Positions 1-8,765 of a stretch of 64,000 nucleotides of DNA are shown here, piece after piece. The translations under genes were made by a program, and so were the position numbers. The DNA is from an uncultured Clostridium sp. (GTDB taxonomy: Bacteria > Bacillota > Clostridia > Clostridiales > Clostridiaceae), in NCBI GenBank assembly GCA_900540255.1, contig UQFE01000007.1, positions 1-64,000 on the forward strand. The letters run 5' to 3'. Each line of letters begins with the position of its first letter. Position 1 is the first letter of the stretch. The notes under the pieces were generated by a model. The model ran no database searches and was not told the DNA's origin. It worked only from the letters and a program-made list of their open reading frames with translations.

Positions 1-54
1 ATGATTGTGTTATATCAAAATGTTGTTAACAACATTTTGATATAACACAATCAT
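1..54. repeat. 54-bp perfect loopless palindrome
   Basis: The first 27 bases are the exact reverse complement of the next 27, centred on GTTAAC. The element starts at the window edge, so it could be longer. No T-run follows on either strand, so it is not a typical terminator. It could be a terminator core of an unseen gene, an operator or a palindromic repeat. The bases between it and the terminator at 166 are AT-rich with nothing recognisable. Confidence 0.8.
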
Positions 55-165
55 ATACTTATAAAACTATATTCATACCCTATCACTGATTTTATTAGCT
101 ATTAAATATAATTCTTATCTAAAAATTATATTTAACCATTTAAATTAAAAATAAATTTAAACTCC

Positions 166-210
166 AAAAAAGAATTGCCTCACTAGTTAATAAAGTGAGA
201 CAATTCTTTT
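166..210 (-). terminator. rho-independent terminator of the mannan operon
   Basis: A 13-bp stem (171-183 with 195-207, one mismatch) is followed on the minus strand by a T-run. It lies 20 bases after the stop of the phosphorylase gene and probably ends the epimerase-phosphorylase transcript. Confidence 0.85.
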
Positions 211-227
211 ATTTTGTTAGATATATT

Positions 228-1406
228 TTATTTTTCACCTTTAAGTAATTCCATATTTTTATTTATAAGTTCTTGTCTTTGTGCTGTACAAAGAAGAGCT
301 CTATATGGATCTGCTGGTGTGTTAAATGTGTAATCTATTAATTTATCTACTGTTGTTGTTGCAACATGTAATCTAGTATCACTTGATGCATAGTAGATGT
401 TAACATTATTATTTTCATCAACTGTCAAACCATTGCAGAAAATTACATTAGATACATCTCCAACTCTTTCATCATCATAAGGTGCTATGAAATGTCCTCC
501 TGGTAATGCAATAATTTTTGATGCTTCTTCTAAATCTGTTGCAAAAGTATAAAGAACATATCTTAATCCTGCAGCAGTATTTCTAACACCATGTCCTATA
601 TGAATCCATCCTTTTTCTGTTTTAATTGGAGCTGGCCCTTGTCCATTTTTAACTTCATATACTGTATGATATTTCTTTTCATGCATTATCTTTTCTTCAG
701 TAATAACAGGATTAGTCATATCATCACAATATCCATATGCAATTCCTCCACCTAACCCAGTTGAAATAAATCCATCTTGTGGTCTAGTATAAAGCATGTA
801 TTTTCCATTTACAAATTCAGGGTGTAATACAACATTTCTTTGTTGTGGACTTGGTGTTTTTATATCAGGTAATCTTGTCCAATTCTTTAAATCAGTAGTT
901 CTAACTAAACCAGCTTGAGCTACTGCTGAAGATGTATCCCCTGGTTCTGCATCTAGATCTTTTCTTTCTGAACAATAAATTCCATAAATATATCCATCTT
1001 CATGCTTAACAAGTCTCATATCATAAATATTAGTTTCTTCTTCACATATATCTTCCCATTGAATTAATGATTCAAATCTAAAGTTATCTAATCCATTTTC
1101 ACTTGATGCTAATGCAAATATAGATTTTCTATCTAATCCTTCAGTTCTTACAACCAAATAATATTTTCCATTTAAATAAATTGCACCTGCATTTAAAGTT
1201 GCATTAACCCCTAATCTTTCCATGAAATAAGGGTTAGTTTCTTTATTTAAATCAAATCTCCATTCAACTGGAACATGATGTCTAGTTATTACTGGATATT
1301 TATACTTATCATAAACACCATTATACCAAGTTGTATCTATTTCATTTTTTCTTGTTATTAATTTTTCTTGTGCTTCTTTTACTTCATAATATTTTTCATG
1401 TATCAT
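228..1406 (-). CDS. 4-O-beta-D-mannosyl-D-glucose phosphorylase (GH130)
   Basis: The cytoplasmic enzyme is predicted to split Man-beta-1,4-Glc with phosphate into mannose-1-phosphate and glucose, the last step of the mannobiose epimerase/phosphorylase pathway. The 392-residue length fits GH130 subfamily 1. The YDMRL segment places the likely general-acid Asp at residue 129, close to Asp131 recalled for the Bacteroides enzyme. Other family-like stretches are [17 protein letters not shown] and [15 protein letters not shown] blades of a five-bladed propeller. There is no signal peptide. It starts three bases after the epimerase stop, so the two are surely cotranscribed and act on each other's product. 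A different beta-mannoside phosphorylase of GH130 is the main alternative, but the epimerase partner favours this call. Confidence 0.9.
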   Translation of the reverse strand: MIHEKYYEVKEAQEKLITRKNEIDTTWYNGVYDKYKYPVITRHHVPVEWRFDLNKETNPYFMERLGVNATLNAGAIYLNGKYYLVVRTEGLDRKSIFALASSENGLDNFRFESLIQWEDICEEETNIYDMRLVKHEDGYIYGIYCSERKDLDAEPGDTSSAVAQAGLVRTTDLKNWTRLPDIKTPSPQQRNVVLHPEFVNGKYMLYTRPQDGFISTGLGGGIAYGYCDDMTNPVITEEKIMHEKKYHTVYEVKNGQGPAPIKTEKGWIHIGHGVRNTAAGLRYVLYTFATDLEEASKIIALPGGHFIAPYDDERVGDVSNVIFCNGLTVDENNNVNIYYASSDTRLHVATTTVDKLIDYTFNTPADPYRALLCTAQRQELINKNMELLKGEK

Positions 1407-1409
1407 TTT

Positions 1410-2582
1410 CTATTCTCCTATCCTCTTCATAAATTCTAAGCAAAATCTTCCATTGTGATAAGGTGTTTTCCATGGTTCAATAACACTTCTTTCAGTTGGC
1501 TTTCCATTTGGTTCTATAGACCAATACCACTCTCCACCTTCTCTTTTATCAACCATATTTTCCATAGTATATTTCATTAAATTATTAACTATCTTTAAGA
1601 ATTCTTCATCATGAGTTCTTTCATAAGCATTTAAATATCCAACCATTGCTTCAACTTGAACCCACCAAATTCTAGTGTAATCTTTAACTCCATTTTCAGA
1701 TTCATTAATTAATGAACCATCTTCTTGAATTTGAGACTTAATATTATATGCTATATCAATTATCATTTTTTCAATAGCTTCATCTTTTAAATTTAACACT
1801 TTATAAGCCTCATCTATAAGCCAGCTTGCTTCAATATCATGTCCATATGACTTAACATCAATAATTGTATTCCAATTACCATCAAAGAATATCTTTAAGA
1901 AATGATTTTCTTTATCATAAATTTTATTATAGAAAGTATATATAAGATTCTTTAATTTTTCTCGTACAGCCTCATTTTTAGTTATTTCATAAAGAGTAGT
2001 ATAACCTTCTAAAACATGTAAATGTGTATTAGTTGTAATTTCTGCAATAACACCATTTTCACTTAACATTTCATTTGGTGTAATATTCCACTCTCTATCA
2101 AATTCCTCTAAATACGCTGAGTTTTCTTTATTAAATCCAACACCTTCAATCAACTCAAATAATTCCATAGCTAAATTTAAAGCTTCTTCATTTTTAGTTG
2201 CTTTATAGTATTCACTTAATGCATATATAGCAAATGATTGACAATATATATGTTTTCTAGTATCTATAGGATTTCCTAAATAATCTACCATCCAATATAC
2301 ACCTTTAAATTCTTCGTCAATTAATTTATCTCTTAAAAATTCATAAGCATTAGTGGCAGCTTTTTTATATTCTTCATTTTTTGTTGCACAATAAGCCGCT
2401 GAGAAGAACCACAATATTCTAGATGTTTGAATTCCACCTTTTTCACTTTTTTTATTTGCCTTCAAATCATAAGTTACTTCTCCATAGAATCCGCCATTTT
2501 CATTATCTATTAATTTAAGCCAAAAATGGCCTAAATTATTTACTAATTCTTCTTCTGCTCGTTTCTTTAAATCGTAAATCAT
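1410..2582 (-). CDS. mannobiose/cellobiose 2-epimerase (AGE family)
   Basis: This is predicted to epimerise the reducing-end mannose of beta-1,4-mannobiose to glucose, giving the substrate of the adjacent phosphorylase. The 390-residue protein is an alpha/alpha-barrel of the N-acylglucosamine 2-epimerase superfamily. Family-typical pieces are GGFYGEV near the N-terminus, NTHLHVLEGY (around 184-193), YGHDIEASWL (around 246-255, with the likely catalytic His) and the C-terminal EWYW and PYHNGR segments. A strong GGAGG site supports the start. Cellobiose epimerases are close relatives, but the mannan-degrading neighbours point to mannobiose as the natural substrate. A separate promoter is likely because a terminator hairpin lies between it and the GH113 gene. 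Confidence 0.88.
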   Translation of the reverse strand: MIYDLKKRAEEELVNNLGHFWLKLIDNENGGFYGEVTYDLKANKKSEKGGIQTSRILWFFSAAYCATKNEEYKKAATNAYEFLRDKLIDEEFKGVYWMVDYLGNPIDTRKHIYCQSFAIYALSEYYKATKNEEALNLAMELFELIEGVGFNKENSAYLEEFDREWNITPNEMLSENGVIAEITTNTHLHVLEGYTTLYEITKNEAVREKLKNLIYTFYNKIYDKENHFLKIFFDGNWNTIIDVKSYGHDIEASWLIDEAYKVLNLKDEAIEKMIIDIAYNIKSQIQEDGSLINESENGVKDYTRIWWVQVEAMVGYLNAYERTHDEEFLKIVNNLMKYTMENMVDKREGGEWYWSIEPNGKPTERSVIEPWKTPYHNGRFCLEFMKRIGE

Positions 2583-2775
2583 TTAATTATCCTCCACTTC
2601 CTATATATTTATTTTGAAATTATATTCACTTTCTAACGTAAATTTATATATATATATTAGTTTACACAATTATAATATGTTAACATTTTCATATCTTCAA
2701 TGAAAAATTATTCAAACCTTATTAATTGCTAATTTTTAATAATTTTTGTATGTTTTTTCACTTTAAATATTAACA
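2583..2775 (-). promoter_or_regulatory. upstream region of the epimerase-phosphorylase pair
   Basis: About 190 very AT-rich bases lie between the terminator after the GH113 gene and the epimerase start. A promoter is expected here for the two-gene unit, but I cannot name convincing -35/-10 boxes, and no catabolite (cre) site is clear. Confidence 0.3.
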
Positions 2776-2822
2776 AAATAGACTATTGTAAAATTATTTT
2801 ATACTTTTACAATAGTCTATTT
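2776..2822 (-). terminator. terminator after the GH113 gene
   Basis: An 18-bp perfect stem (2776-2793 with 2805-2822) begins immediately after the GH113 stop codon. It separates the transporter/GH113 operon from the epimerase/phosphorylase pair, fully or partly. Confidence 0.8.
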
Positions 2823-2823
2823 C

Positions 2824-3765
2824 TTATTTTCTAAAATACTGAAAAATTAAATTTTCTGCTTTTTTAAATTTAACACTATAATCTTTCTTGTATTTATTCA
2901 TTTCATTCTGTGGTGATTTTATTGGCCAATCCCATAAGCAAAATCCTTTTACAAACTTTCTCTTAGAACATTCTTCAAAAAGCTCATTAAAATAATTATA
3001 TTGATCTTCTTCACATACATCTCCTGTTTCAATTAAAAACCAATCATTTGGTATGCTTGATGCTCCCTTTACTGATGGACATCCTGCTTCTGTAAATATA
3101 AACGGTAAATTAAATTTTTTGCATACATCTTCAATTCTATTTAATTCCTTAGAAATAGTACCTACTGGATAGTAACCTGAAGATGAAATATAATCTAATA
3201 CATCCCACCACTTAACATTGTGCTCTTGATATTTATCGCAATTATATGTTAGTAATCCATTATATATTTTTCTTATTTCTTTTACTAAACTTTTCCATTT
3301 ATCATCCCTATGATCAGTCCCTACTAATTCACAGCCAATTATAAGAATATCAACATTATTTTCTTCACAAAATTTTGCATAATGTTTTATATATTCTCCA
3401 TAACTTTTGAACCAATCCTTCCATTTTGGTTCACAAGGAACATCTTCATCAAAAAATCTAATATATGCCCTCCAATATCCATCAGATACATTTAACATAG
3501 GCTTAACTAATGTCTTTAGTCCCTTTTGCTTTGAATATTTGATAAGATCTTTTAATGTTTCATCACATGGCATATGGCTTCCAGTCCAATTTATTGTTGT
3601 TGAATAGCAATGATCTTGTTGTGCTGCAAAAGCAAAAGTTACTGCATTTATATTGCAATTTAAAATTTGATAATCAATTTCCTTTTTTGCTTCTTCTAAG
3701 CTTACATCTGCTCCCCAATCCCATGTTATAAAATTAAAACTTTTAATATCAAATGATAAACCCAT
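2824..3765 (-). CDS. GH113-type beta-1,4-mannanase, cytoplasmic
   Basis: The 313-residue protein has a TIM-barrel hydrolase layout and no signal peptide, so it should act on imported mannooligosaccharides and release mannobiose and mannose. The likely acid/base Glu is in the segment IIGCELVGT (around 140-150) and the nucleophile Glu in FIFTEAGCPS (around 223-232). The late FCLWDWP strand resembles the terminal Trp-rich strand of clan GH-A enzymes. The length and motif order fit GH113 (the AaManA family). The gene lies 15 bases after the DUF624 gene in the transporter operon. Another small clan GH-A family is possible; a mannan substrate is inferred mainly from the locus. Confidence 0.72.
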   Translation of the reverse strand: MGLSFDIKSFNFITWDWGADVSLEEAKKEIDYQILNCNINAVTFAFAAQQDHCYSTTINWTGSHMPCDETLKDLIKYSKQKGLKTLVKPMLNVSDGYWRAYIRFFDEDVPCEPKWKDWFKSYGEYIKHYAKFCEENNVDILIIGCELVGTDHRDDKWKSLVKEIRKIYNGLLTYNCDKYQEHNVKWWDVLDYISSSGYYPVGTISKELNRIEDVCKKFNLPFIFTEAGCPSVKGASSIPNDWFLIETGDVCEEDQYNYFNELFEECSKRKFVKGFCLWDWPIKSPQNEMNKYKKDYSVKFKKAENLIFQYFRK

Positions 3766-3780
3766 AAAATTCTCCTTAAT

Positions 3781-4383
3781 TTATCTCTTTATCTCTAATG
3801 TCTCTATAGTACTTTTATTTATTTTTACAAACATAGCTGAAATAATAGCAATGGCTAAAATAACCAAAAACTCTTTTCTAAATATCCCCATAGCCATGAA
3901 TAAAGCAAATAAAGCTGTTGTGGTAAATAATTTCTTAGGTTTCATGAACATTATTGCTAATGCATCAATATATTTTATATTTTTTTCTTTTATAACTACA
4001 TATAAAGAATAATATGCCCAATATATTACAATAACAATATACAAATATACAAAGAAATAATTTAATACACTTGCAATAGGCATTTGTATTCTTCTTAACA
4101 TGAAAATTGCAATAACTATTGTTAATGTATATATACCTGTTAATATTGATGACTTTTTATTTTCCTTAAATTGCTTTTTCATTCCTTCATTGAATATTTT
4201 TAAAATTCCTGAATATCCATCAATTTCATCATTTAATAACATTGTAGAAATTTCAATATTTGTAAAAACAACAGGTACTATTGTTAATGCAAATAATCCT
4301 ACTGCTAAATATAAAATTGAAAGTATATTTGTTATTAATAAAACATATAAAATATGTACAAATCTATACGTCTTTTCCTTCAT
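3781..4383 (-). CDS. DUF624 (YesL-like) membrane protein
   Basis: This is a 200-residue integral membrane protein with about five hydrophobic segments (around 12-35, 68-88, 99-122, 140-155 and 158-185). DUF624/YesL proteins are common next to YesMN-controlled sugar ABC transporters in Firmicutes, but their biochemical role is not established. I use the start at 4383 because GGGGTG sits seven bases upstream. A longer reading from 4413 would begin inside that site and the adjoining repeat. A 150-bp repeat separates it from the upstream permease gene. Confidence 0.75.
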   Translation of the reverse strand: MKEKTYRFVHILYVLLITNILSILYLAVGLFALTIVPVVFTNIEISTMLLNDEIDGYSGILKIFNEGMKKQFKENKKSSILTGIYTLTIVIAIFMLRRIQMPIASVLNYFFVYLYIVIVIYWAYYSLYVVIKEKNIKYIDALAIMFMKPKKLFTTTALFALFMAMGIFRKEFLVILAIAIISAMFVKINKSTIETLEIKR

Positions 4384-4405
4384 TGCTATCACCCCGCTTT
4401 TTTTT

Positions 4406-4556
4406 AGTGGCAAGTTTCAAGTGACAAGTTTCAAGTTAAGATGTAAATTCAGCTAATGCTGAATTTAATAAAATATATTTATATTTTCAGAAACTCCCCA
4501 AGGAGTTTCCTCCTTAACTTGCCACTTCTCACTTGTCACTTCTCACTTGTCACTTA
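4406..4556. repeat. repeat family B, copy 1
   Basis: The flank AGTGGCAAGTTTCAAGTGAC leads into a hairpin TTCAGC/GCTGAA, a short AT linker, a second hairpin GAAACTCC/GGAGTTTC, and then CTTAACTTGCCACTT with heptad-like repeats. The right end contains the TAA stop of the permease gene (4554-4556). The hairpin order is the reverse of copies 2, 3 and 6, so this copy is inverted. Confidence 0.8.
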
Positions 4557-5444
4557 CTTAACTGCTCCTGCTGTAAATCCATTGTAAATGTATTTTTGTA
4601 ATGCTAAGAACACTATTAATGTCGGAATCATTATTAATATAACTCCTGCACAAATAACATTCCATTGACCTCCATATGGTCCCATGAACTTATAAAGTGA
4701 AGTTGCAAGAGTTCCCATATTATCACCTGGCGCATAAAGGAAAGGTGTATAGAAGTCATTGTAAATACCAACTCCACGAATTATTATAACTGTTGCTATA
4801 GCTGGCTTTAATAGTGGAACTATTAATTTTGTGAATATATAGAAGTATGATGCACCTTCAAGCATTGCTGCTTCATCATTTGAATATGGAATAGAATCCA
4901 TAAATTGCATCATTATGAAAATACTCATAACGTCAGCTCCTAAATATAATACTATTGGAGCCCAAAGACTATTGTATAATCCAAGTCTGCTCATTATTTG
5001 GAATGTAGCAACTTGAGTAGTTACCATTGGTAAGAACATTGGTACCATGTAAATAAGCAATACTGCTTTCTTTAATTTAAAATCAAATCTGTGTAATACA
5101 TATGCAACCATTGCTCCAAGTAATATTGTACCACTTAAAGAAATTATCATTATAAATGCTGTATTAAAGAACCCTCTTAGCATACCACCTTGAATAAATG
5201 CTGTTTTAAAGTTATCTAAGTTTAAAAAGCTTGCTGGTAATGATAACTTATTTGTTGAATAAAATTCATTATATTCTTTAAAAGATGCTAAAAATATAGT
5301 AGCTATTGGAAGGATAAAAACAATTGATGCTAATATTAATGCTGCATATTTTAATACTTTAAAAAATATACTTTTTGCTCTTAAAGCAAGTATTTCTTTA
5401 TCTATTCCTGCTCTTTGTGTATTTATTTGTGTACTATTTTGCAT
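4554..5444 (-). CDS. carbohydrate ABC permease, MalG type
   Basis: This is the inner-membrane permease subunit of the probable mannooligosaccharide importer. It is 296 residues with six predicted membrane helices, beginning after a cytoplasmic N-terminus of about 30 residues. The cytoplasmic EAA loop that contacts the ATPase is visible as EAAMLEGASYFYIFTKLIVPLLKP (its core EAA..G near residues 191-197). The start overlaps the end of the MalF-type gene by 11 bases, which indicates translational coupling. Its stop codon lies in the terminus of a family B repeat. Confidence 0.9.
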   Translation of the reverse strand: MQNSTQINTQRAGIDKEILALRAKSIFFKVLKYAALILASIVFILPIATIFLASFKEYNEFYSTNKLSLPASFLNLDNFKTAFIQGGMLRGFFNTAFIMIISLSGTILLGAMVAYVLHRFDFKLKKAVLLIYMVPMFLPMVTTQVATFQIMSRLGLYNSLWAPIVLYLGADVMSIFIMMQFMDSIPYSNDEAAMLEGASYFYIFTKLIVPLLKPAIATVIIIRGVGIYNDFYTPFLYAPGDNMGTLATSLYKFMGPYGGQWNVICAGVILIMIPTLIVFLALQKYIYNGFTAGAVK

Positions 5445-6318
5445 ATTCCTTATCCTCCTTAAAGAATATATTTTGAATTGCTGCTACAGCTGCAACTATA
5501 AGCATTACTATAACTGCCATTGCTGATGCCTTACCTACTTTATTATAAGTAAATGCTGTTTTCATTGTTTCAATAACGAATGTTGAACTACCATTTGCTC
5601 CACCAGTCATAATATATGGTATTTCAAATACTGATATTGCTCCTGAAATATTTAATACTAAGTTTAATTGGATTATTCTCTTAACTGAAGGGATATAAAT
5701 ATATCTTATTTTTTGCCAATCCCCTGCACCATCTAAATCTGCTGCTTCTAAGACTTCATCAGAAATTGATTGTAATGCTCCTAAGAATATAATAAAGTTA
5801 TATCCAAAAAATCTCCAAATTGATGTAAATGCTAAAGAAAAGTTAACATAATGTGCATCTCCAAGCCATTGTCTAATCATCCCATCTAATCCTAACATGC
5901 TTAATACAGTATCTAATGTACCACTTGGTTGGAAAAAGAATAAGAACATTAATGATATTGCAACACCATTGATTAAATAAGGGAAAAAGAATAATGATTT
6001 AAAGAAACCTTTACCTTTAATTTTAGAATTGAGTATTACTGCAAATACGAATGATAAACCTAATTGTATTAACCCACCAACAAAGTAGTATAAACTATTT
6101 TTTAATACTGAAAAAATTTCTGGATCACTAAATATATTTATATAATTTTGCATTCCTACAAAATTCTTAGCTCCATACCCCTTCCAATCAGTAAAACTGT
6201 AAGCTATCATATTTATTGCTGGTAAATATGTAAATACAAACAGTAATGTAAGTGGAATTAGTAAGAATAGTGTTATTATTAATTTTCGTTGTGTTTTATA
6301 ACTTACATTTTTAAACAC
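5434..6318 (-). CDS. carbohydrate ABC permease, MalF type
   Basis: This is the partner permease of the downstream MalG-type protein. It has 294 residues with six predicted helices, the first around 14-38. The EAA loop is seen around 190-200 as EVLEAADLDGAGDWQKIRY. It forms the channel with the next gene and receives sugar from the lipoprotein encoded upstream. No ATPase gene is present in the window, so a shared MsmK-like ATPase encoded elsewhere is expected. A hairpin between this gene and the binding-protein gene probably lowers permease expression relative to the binding protein. Confidence 0.9.
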   Translation of the reverse strand: MFKNVSYKTQRKLIITLFLLIPLTLLFVFTYLPAINMIAYSFTDWKGYGAKNFVGMQNYINIFSDPEIFSVLKNSLYYFVGGLIQLGLSFVFAVILNSKIKGKGFFKSLFFFPYLINGVAISLMFLFFFQPSGTLDTVLSMLGLDGMIRQWLGDAHYVNFSLAFTSIWRFFGYNFIIFLGALQSISDEVLEAADLDGAGDWQKIRYIYIPSVKRIIQLNLVLNISGAISVFEIPYIMTGGANGSSTFVIETMKTAFTYNKVGKASAMAVIVMLIVAAVAAIQNIFFKEDKEYAK

Positions 6319-6411
6319 ATTTTCTCCTCCTTTACGACTTCTTTCCTTTTTTACTATGCTCTATTTACATTAATTTAGAGACTTTTTATTATTAAAATAA
6401 ATTTTTAATTA

Positions 6412-6432
6412 GGGAAGTAATTTATACTTCCC
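6412..6432 (-). terminator. intercistronic hairpin after the binding-protein gene
   Basis: A GGGAAGT/ACTTCCC stem lies 16 bases after the stop of the binding-protein gene and before the permease genes, with a moderate T-run on the minus strand. Such partial terminators usually raise the binding protein relative to the permeases. Confidence 0.6.
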
Positions 6433-6447
6433 ATTATTTTTATCTTA

Positions 6448-7749
6448 TTATTTAGATAGCTTTTCCTTATTAGCATTCCATTTAGTGTTATAATCTTCAA
6501 TAACCTTGTCAAAATCTGCTCTGCTCTTCTTAGCTGCAATTACAGCATTTTGAATATAAGTTCCTTCCCAGAACTTAATTCCTGATTCATTAGCAATTTC
6601 TGTAGTTAAATCACTAGCTGCTTGGTCTGCTTGTGCTGGATCTGCAAACATTAATTCAACACCTGAATCTTGATATGCTTTAACAACAGGGTTACCTGAT
6701 TCGAGTTTTTGGTTAGCTGGGATAAATCCTGAAGCATCTAAATACTCTAAACAATTTGCAAAGTAAATAGCAAAATCTTTAGCTTCTTCTTTATGCTTAG
6801 AATGTACACTTACACCTAAATATTGGTCTGGACCTGCTCCTGCTTTTAATTCTCCTGAATTAGTTGCTGGGAATGGTGCTATACCAATGTCATCTGCATT
6901 ATCTTTGTTTACATCTTGAATTTGTGAAACTGCCCACATACCTAAAGTCATCATACCAATTTTACCATTTGCCATATCAACTTTTGATTGTTCCCAGTTA
7001 GTTGTAGCTAAATCTTGTTCAACCCAACCTTCACTAACAAATTTATAAAGAATTTCCAACATATCTCCAGTTGGCTTTCCTGCAGAAAATGGGCTATCCA
7101 TTTTGCACATATCTCTATAGTAATATGGATTTCCATAAATTACTGAAGAAACAGCATCATATTGGCTTAATGGCCATAAATCTTTTGAATTTATTGCTAC
7201 TGGAACTACACCATCTTGCTCCTTAATCTTTCCTAAAGCTTCATATAATTCATCTAAAGTTTTTGGGAATTCATCATATCCAGCTGCATCAAAAACTTTT
7301 TTATTATAAACTATTCCATCTGCACCTAATCCATTTGGAATACCATATACAGTATCTGTATCTAAGTCAGCTCTTTCTGCTACTCCAACATAATCACTAT
7401 AATCTTCTAATTTTCCAAATGGTTCAAAAAATTCTCCTAATTCACTTGCTTTAAATGATGATAATATATTTAATACATCACCATAGTCTTTAGTATTCAT
7501 TCTTGTTTGAACAATTCCTTGATAATCAGTAATTGCTTCCCACTCAATTTTTACACCTTTTTCTTGGTAATACTTATCTCCAACTTCCTTTAACACAGTA
7601 TCTTTTATATCTGTTCTATGTGTTAAAACTTTTAATGTAACTTCACCTTTGCTATCTCCAGAACTAGATCCTGTTGATGATGAACAACCTACAAAAAGTG
7701 ATGTTGCTATTGTAGTTGCGCAAATGACACTTAATAATCTTTTTTTCAT
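6448..7749 (-). CDS. sugar-binding lipoprotein of the mannooligosaccharide ABC importer
   Basis: This extracellular solute-binding protein (family 1, MalE-like, 433 residues) captures oligosaccharides for the two permeases downstream. A type II signal peptide ends in LFVGC, putting the lipidated Cys at residue 22, followed by a Ser/Gly-rich tether. The mature part begins with VTLKVLTHRTD and carries family features such as GIPNGLGADGIVYNKKVFDAAG and AGAGPDQYLGVSV. The transporter genes follow in the usual order binding protein, MalF type, MalG type. Specificity for mannooligosaccharides is inferred from the locus, not from the sequence. Confidence 0.9.
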   Translation of the reverse strand: MKKRLLSVICATTIATSLFVGCSSSTGSSSGDSKGEVTLKVLTHRTDIKDTVLKEVGDKYYQEKGVKIEWEAITDYQGIVQTRMNTKDYGDVLNILSSFKASELGEFFEPFGKLEDYSDYVGVAERADLDTDTVYGIPNGLGADGIVYNKKVFDAAGYDEFPKTLDELYEALGKIKEQDGVVPVAINSKDLWPLSQYDAVSSVIYGNPYYYRDMCKMDSPFSAGKPTGDMLEILYKFVSEGWVEQDLATTNWEQSKVDMANGKIGMMTLGMWAVSQIQDVNKDNADDIGIAPFPATNSGELKAGAGPDQYLGVSVHSKHKEEAKDFAIYFANCLEYLDASGFIPANQKLESGNPVVKAYQDSGVELMFADPAQADQAASDLTTEIANESGIKFWEGTYIQNAVIAAKKSRADFDKVIEDYNTKWNANKEKLSK

Positions 7750-7789
7750 TGTAATTCTCCCCCTTGAAAATTAATATTTTCTCATCTTT

Positions 7790-7805
7790 CAGCAAACGTT
7801 TTCCT
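7790..7805. promoter_or_regulatory. cre-like site upstream of the binding-protein gene
   Basis: The centre AAACGTTT of this 16-bp near-palindrome matches the CcpA operator core, but about three consensus positions differ. It lies roughly 40 bases before the start codon, where repression by CcpA would be plausible. Confidence 0.35.
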
Positions 7806-7878
7806 GTTTACATTTTAATTTTACAGATTTTAAAATAACTATTCTATGCTTTTGGTATTACATCATAATTTTAATTTA

Positions 7879-7894
7879 TAAATCGTATGATTTA
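7879..7894. promoter_or_regulatory. inverted repeat, candidate operator
   Basis: TAAATC-GTAT-GATTTA is a perfect 6-bp inverted repeat about 130 bases before the transporter operon and just downstream of the GntR gene's terminator. It could be bound by that regulator, but nothing in the sequence proves it. Confidence 0.3.
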
Positions 7895-7980
7895 TTTATA
7901 ATTACATAAATCAGTCTTAATTTTTGTTAGCTTTTCCAAAATCATATGTTTTTATTGTTTTATATAAAAATTTTAAACAT

Positions 7981-8017
7981 AAAAATAAGGAGAAGCCTTT
8001 AACTTCTCCTTATTTTT
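7981..8017 (-). terminator. terminator of the ROK-GntR unit
   Basis: A stem AATAAGGAGAAG/CTTCTCCTTATT with flanking A- and T-runs lies 17 bases after the GntR stop codon. It closes the two-gene ROK-GntR transcript. Confidence 0.85.
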
Positions 8018-8033
8018 TAAGTAAATTTTTCTA

Positions 8034-8744
8034 TTAAATTACTGTAATAGTTTTGAATTCGTATTTATCATATCTATGTCTAGCAAAAGAATATTCAAAA
8101 GCCTTACCATTATCCAAATATGCAACTCTCTCCACTTCTATTATTGGCTCATCACTTTTTAATTTTAGGTATTTTCTATCACTTTCACTACTTTTATCAG
8201 CTCTTATAGTCGAATGTGCACTTTGTATTTTAAACCCTAACTCTTCCCTAATATAATTATATATAGAACCTTCTACATCCTTCATTTTCACTCCAGGAAT
8301 CACACTTAAAGGCATATATGTTTTTTCTATTACTAATGGTTCTTTATCAACATATCTAACTCTATTTATTAAATAAACAAAATCTCTAACTTCAATTTTA
8401 AGCATACTTGAAATCTTTTCATCTGCATTGATTACTGCAAATTCTAATACTTTACTGGTTACTTTATGTTCAATATTATTATATGTCAATCCTGCAAATT
8501 GTTTTTTATCTATTATTCCATGTATTTCTTTTTCAGTAATATCTTTAATAAAAGTTCCTGAACCACGCCTTTTTACAATTAATCCTTCTGAAACTAATAA
8601 ATCTAATGCTTTTTTTACAGTCATTTTACTAGCATTATATTTACTGCAAATTTCTTTTTCAAAAGGTAATTTTTCATTTGGCTTATATATACCCTTAATA
8701 ATATCTTCTCTTATATCAACAGCTATTATTTCATACTTATTCAT
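8034..8744 (-). CDS. GntR-family regulator, HutC/UTRA type
   Basis: This 236-residue DNA-binding regulator has an N-terminal winged helix (around 5-70; KMTVKKALDLLVSEGLIVKRRGSGTF is the classic second helix and wing, residues about 40-65). A UTRA effector domain follows (around 90-232). UTRA regulators usually sense a sugar or sugar phosphate and release DNA. It lies 21 bases after the ROK kinase gene and next to the transporter operon. Regulation of that operon by an intermediate such as mannobiose or a hexose phosphate is inferred. Confidence 0.88.
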   Translation of the reverse strand: MNKYEIIAVDIREDIIKGIYKPNEKLPFEKEICSKYNASKMTVKKALDLLVSEGLIVKRRGSGTFIKDITEKEIHGIIDKKQFAGLTYNNIEHKVTSKVLEFAVINADEKISSMLKIEVRDFVYLINRVRYVDKEPLVIEKTYMPLSVIPGVKMKDVEGSIYNYIREELGFKIQSAHSTIRADKSSESDRKYLKLKSDEPIIEVERVAYLDNGKAFEYSFARHRYDKYEFKTITVI

Positions 8745-8765
8745 CTATTACTCCTTTTATAATTC

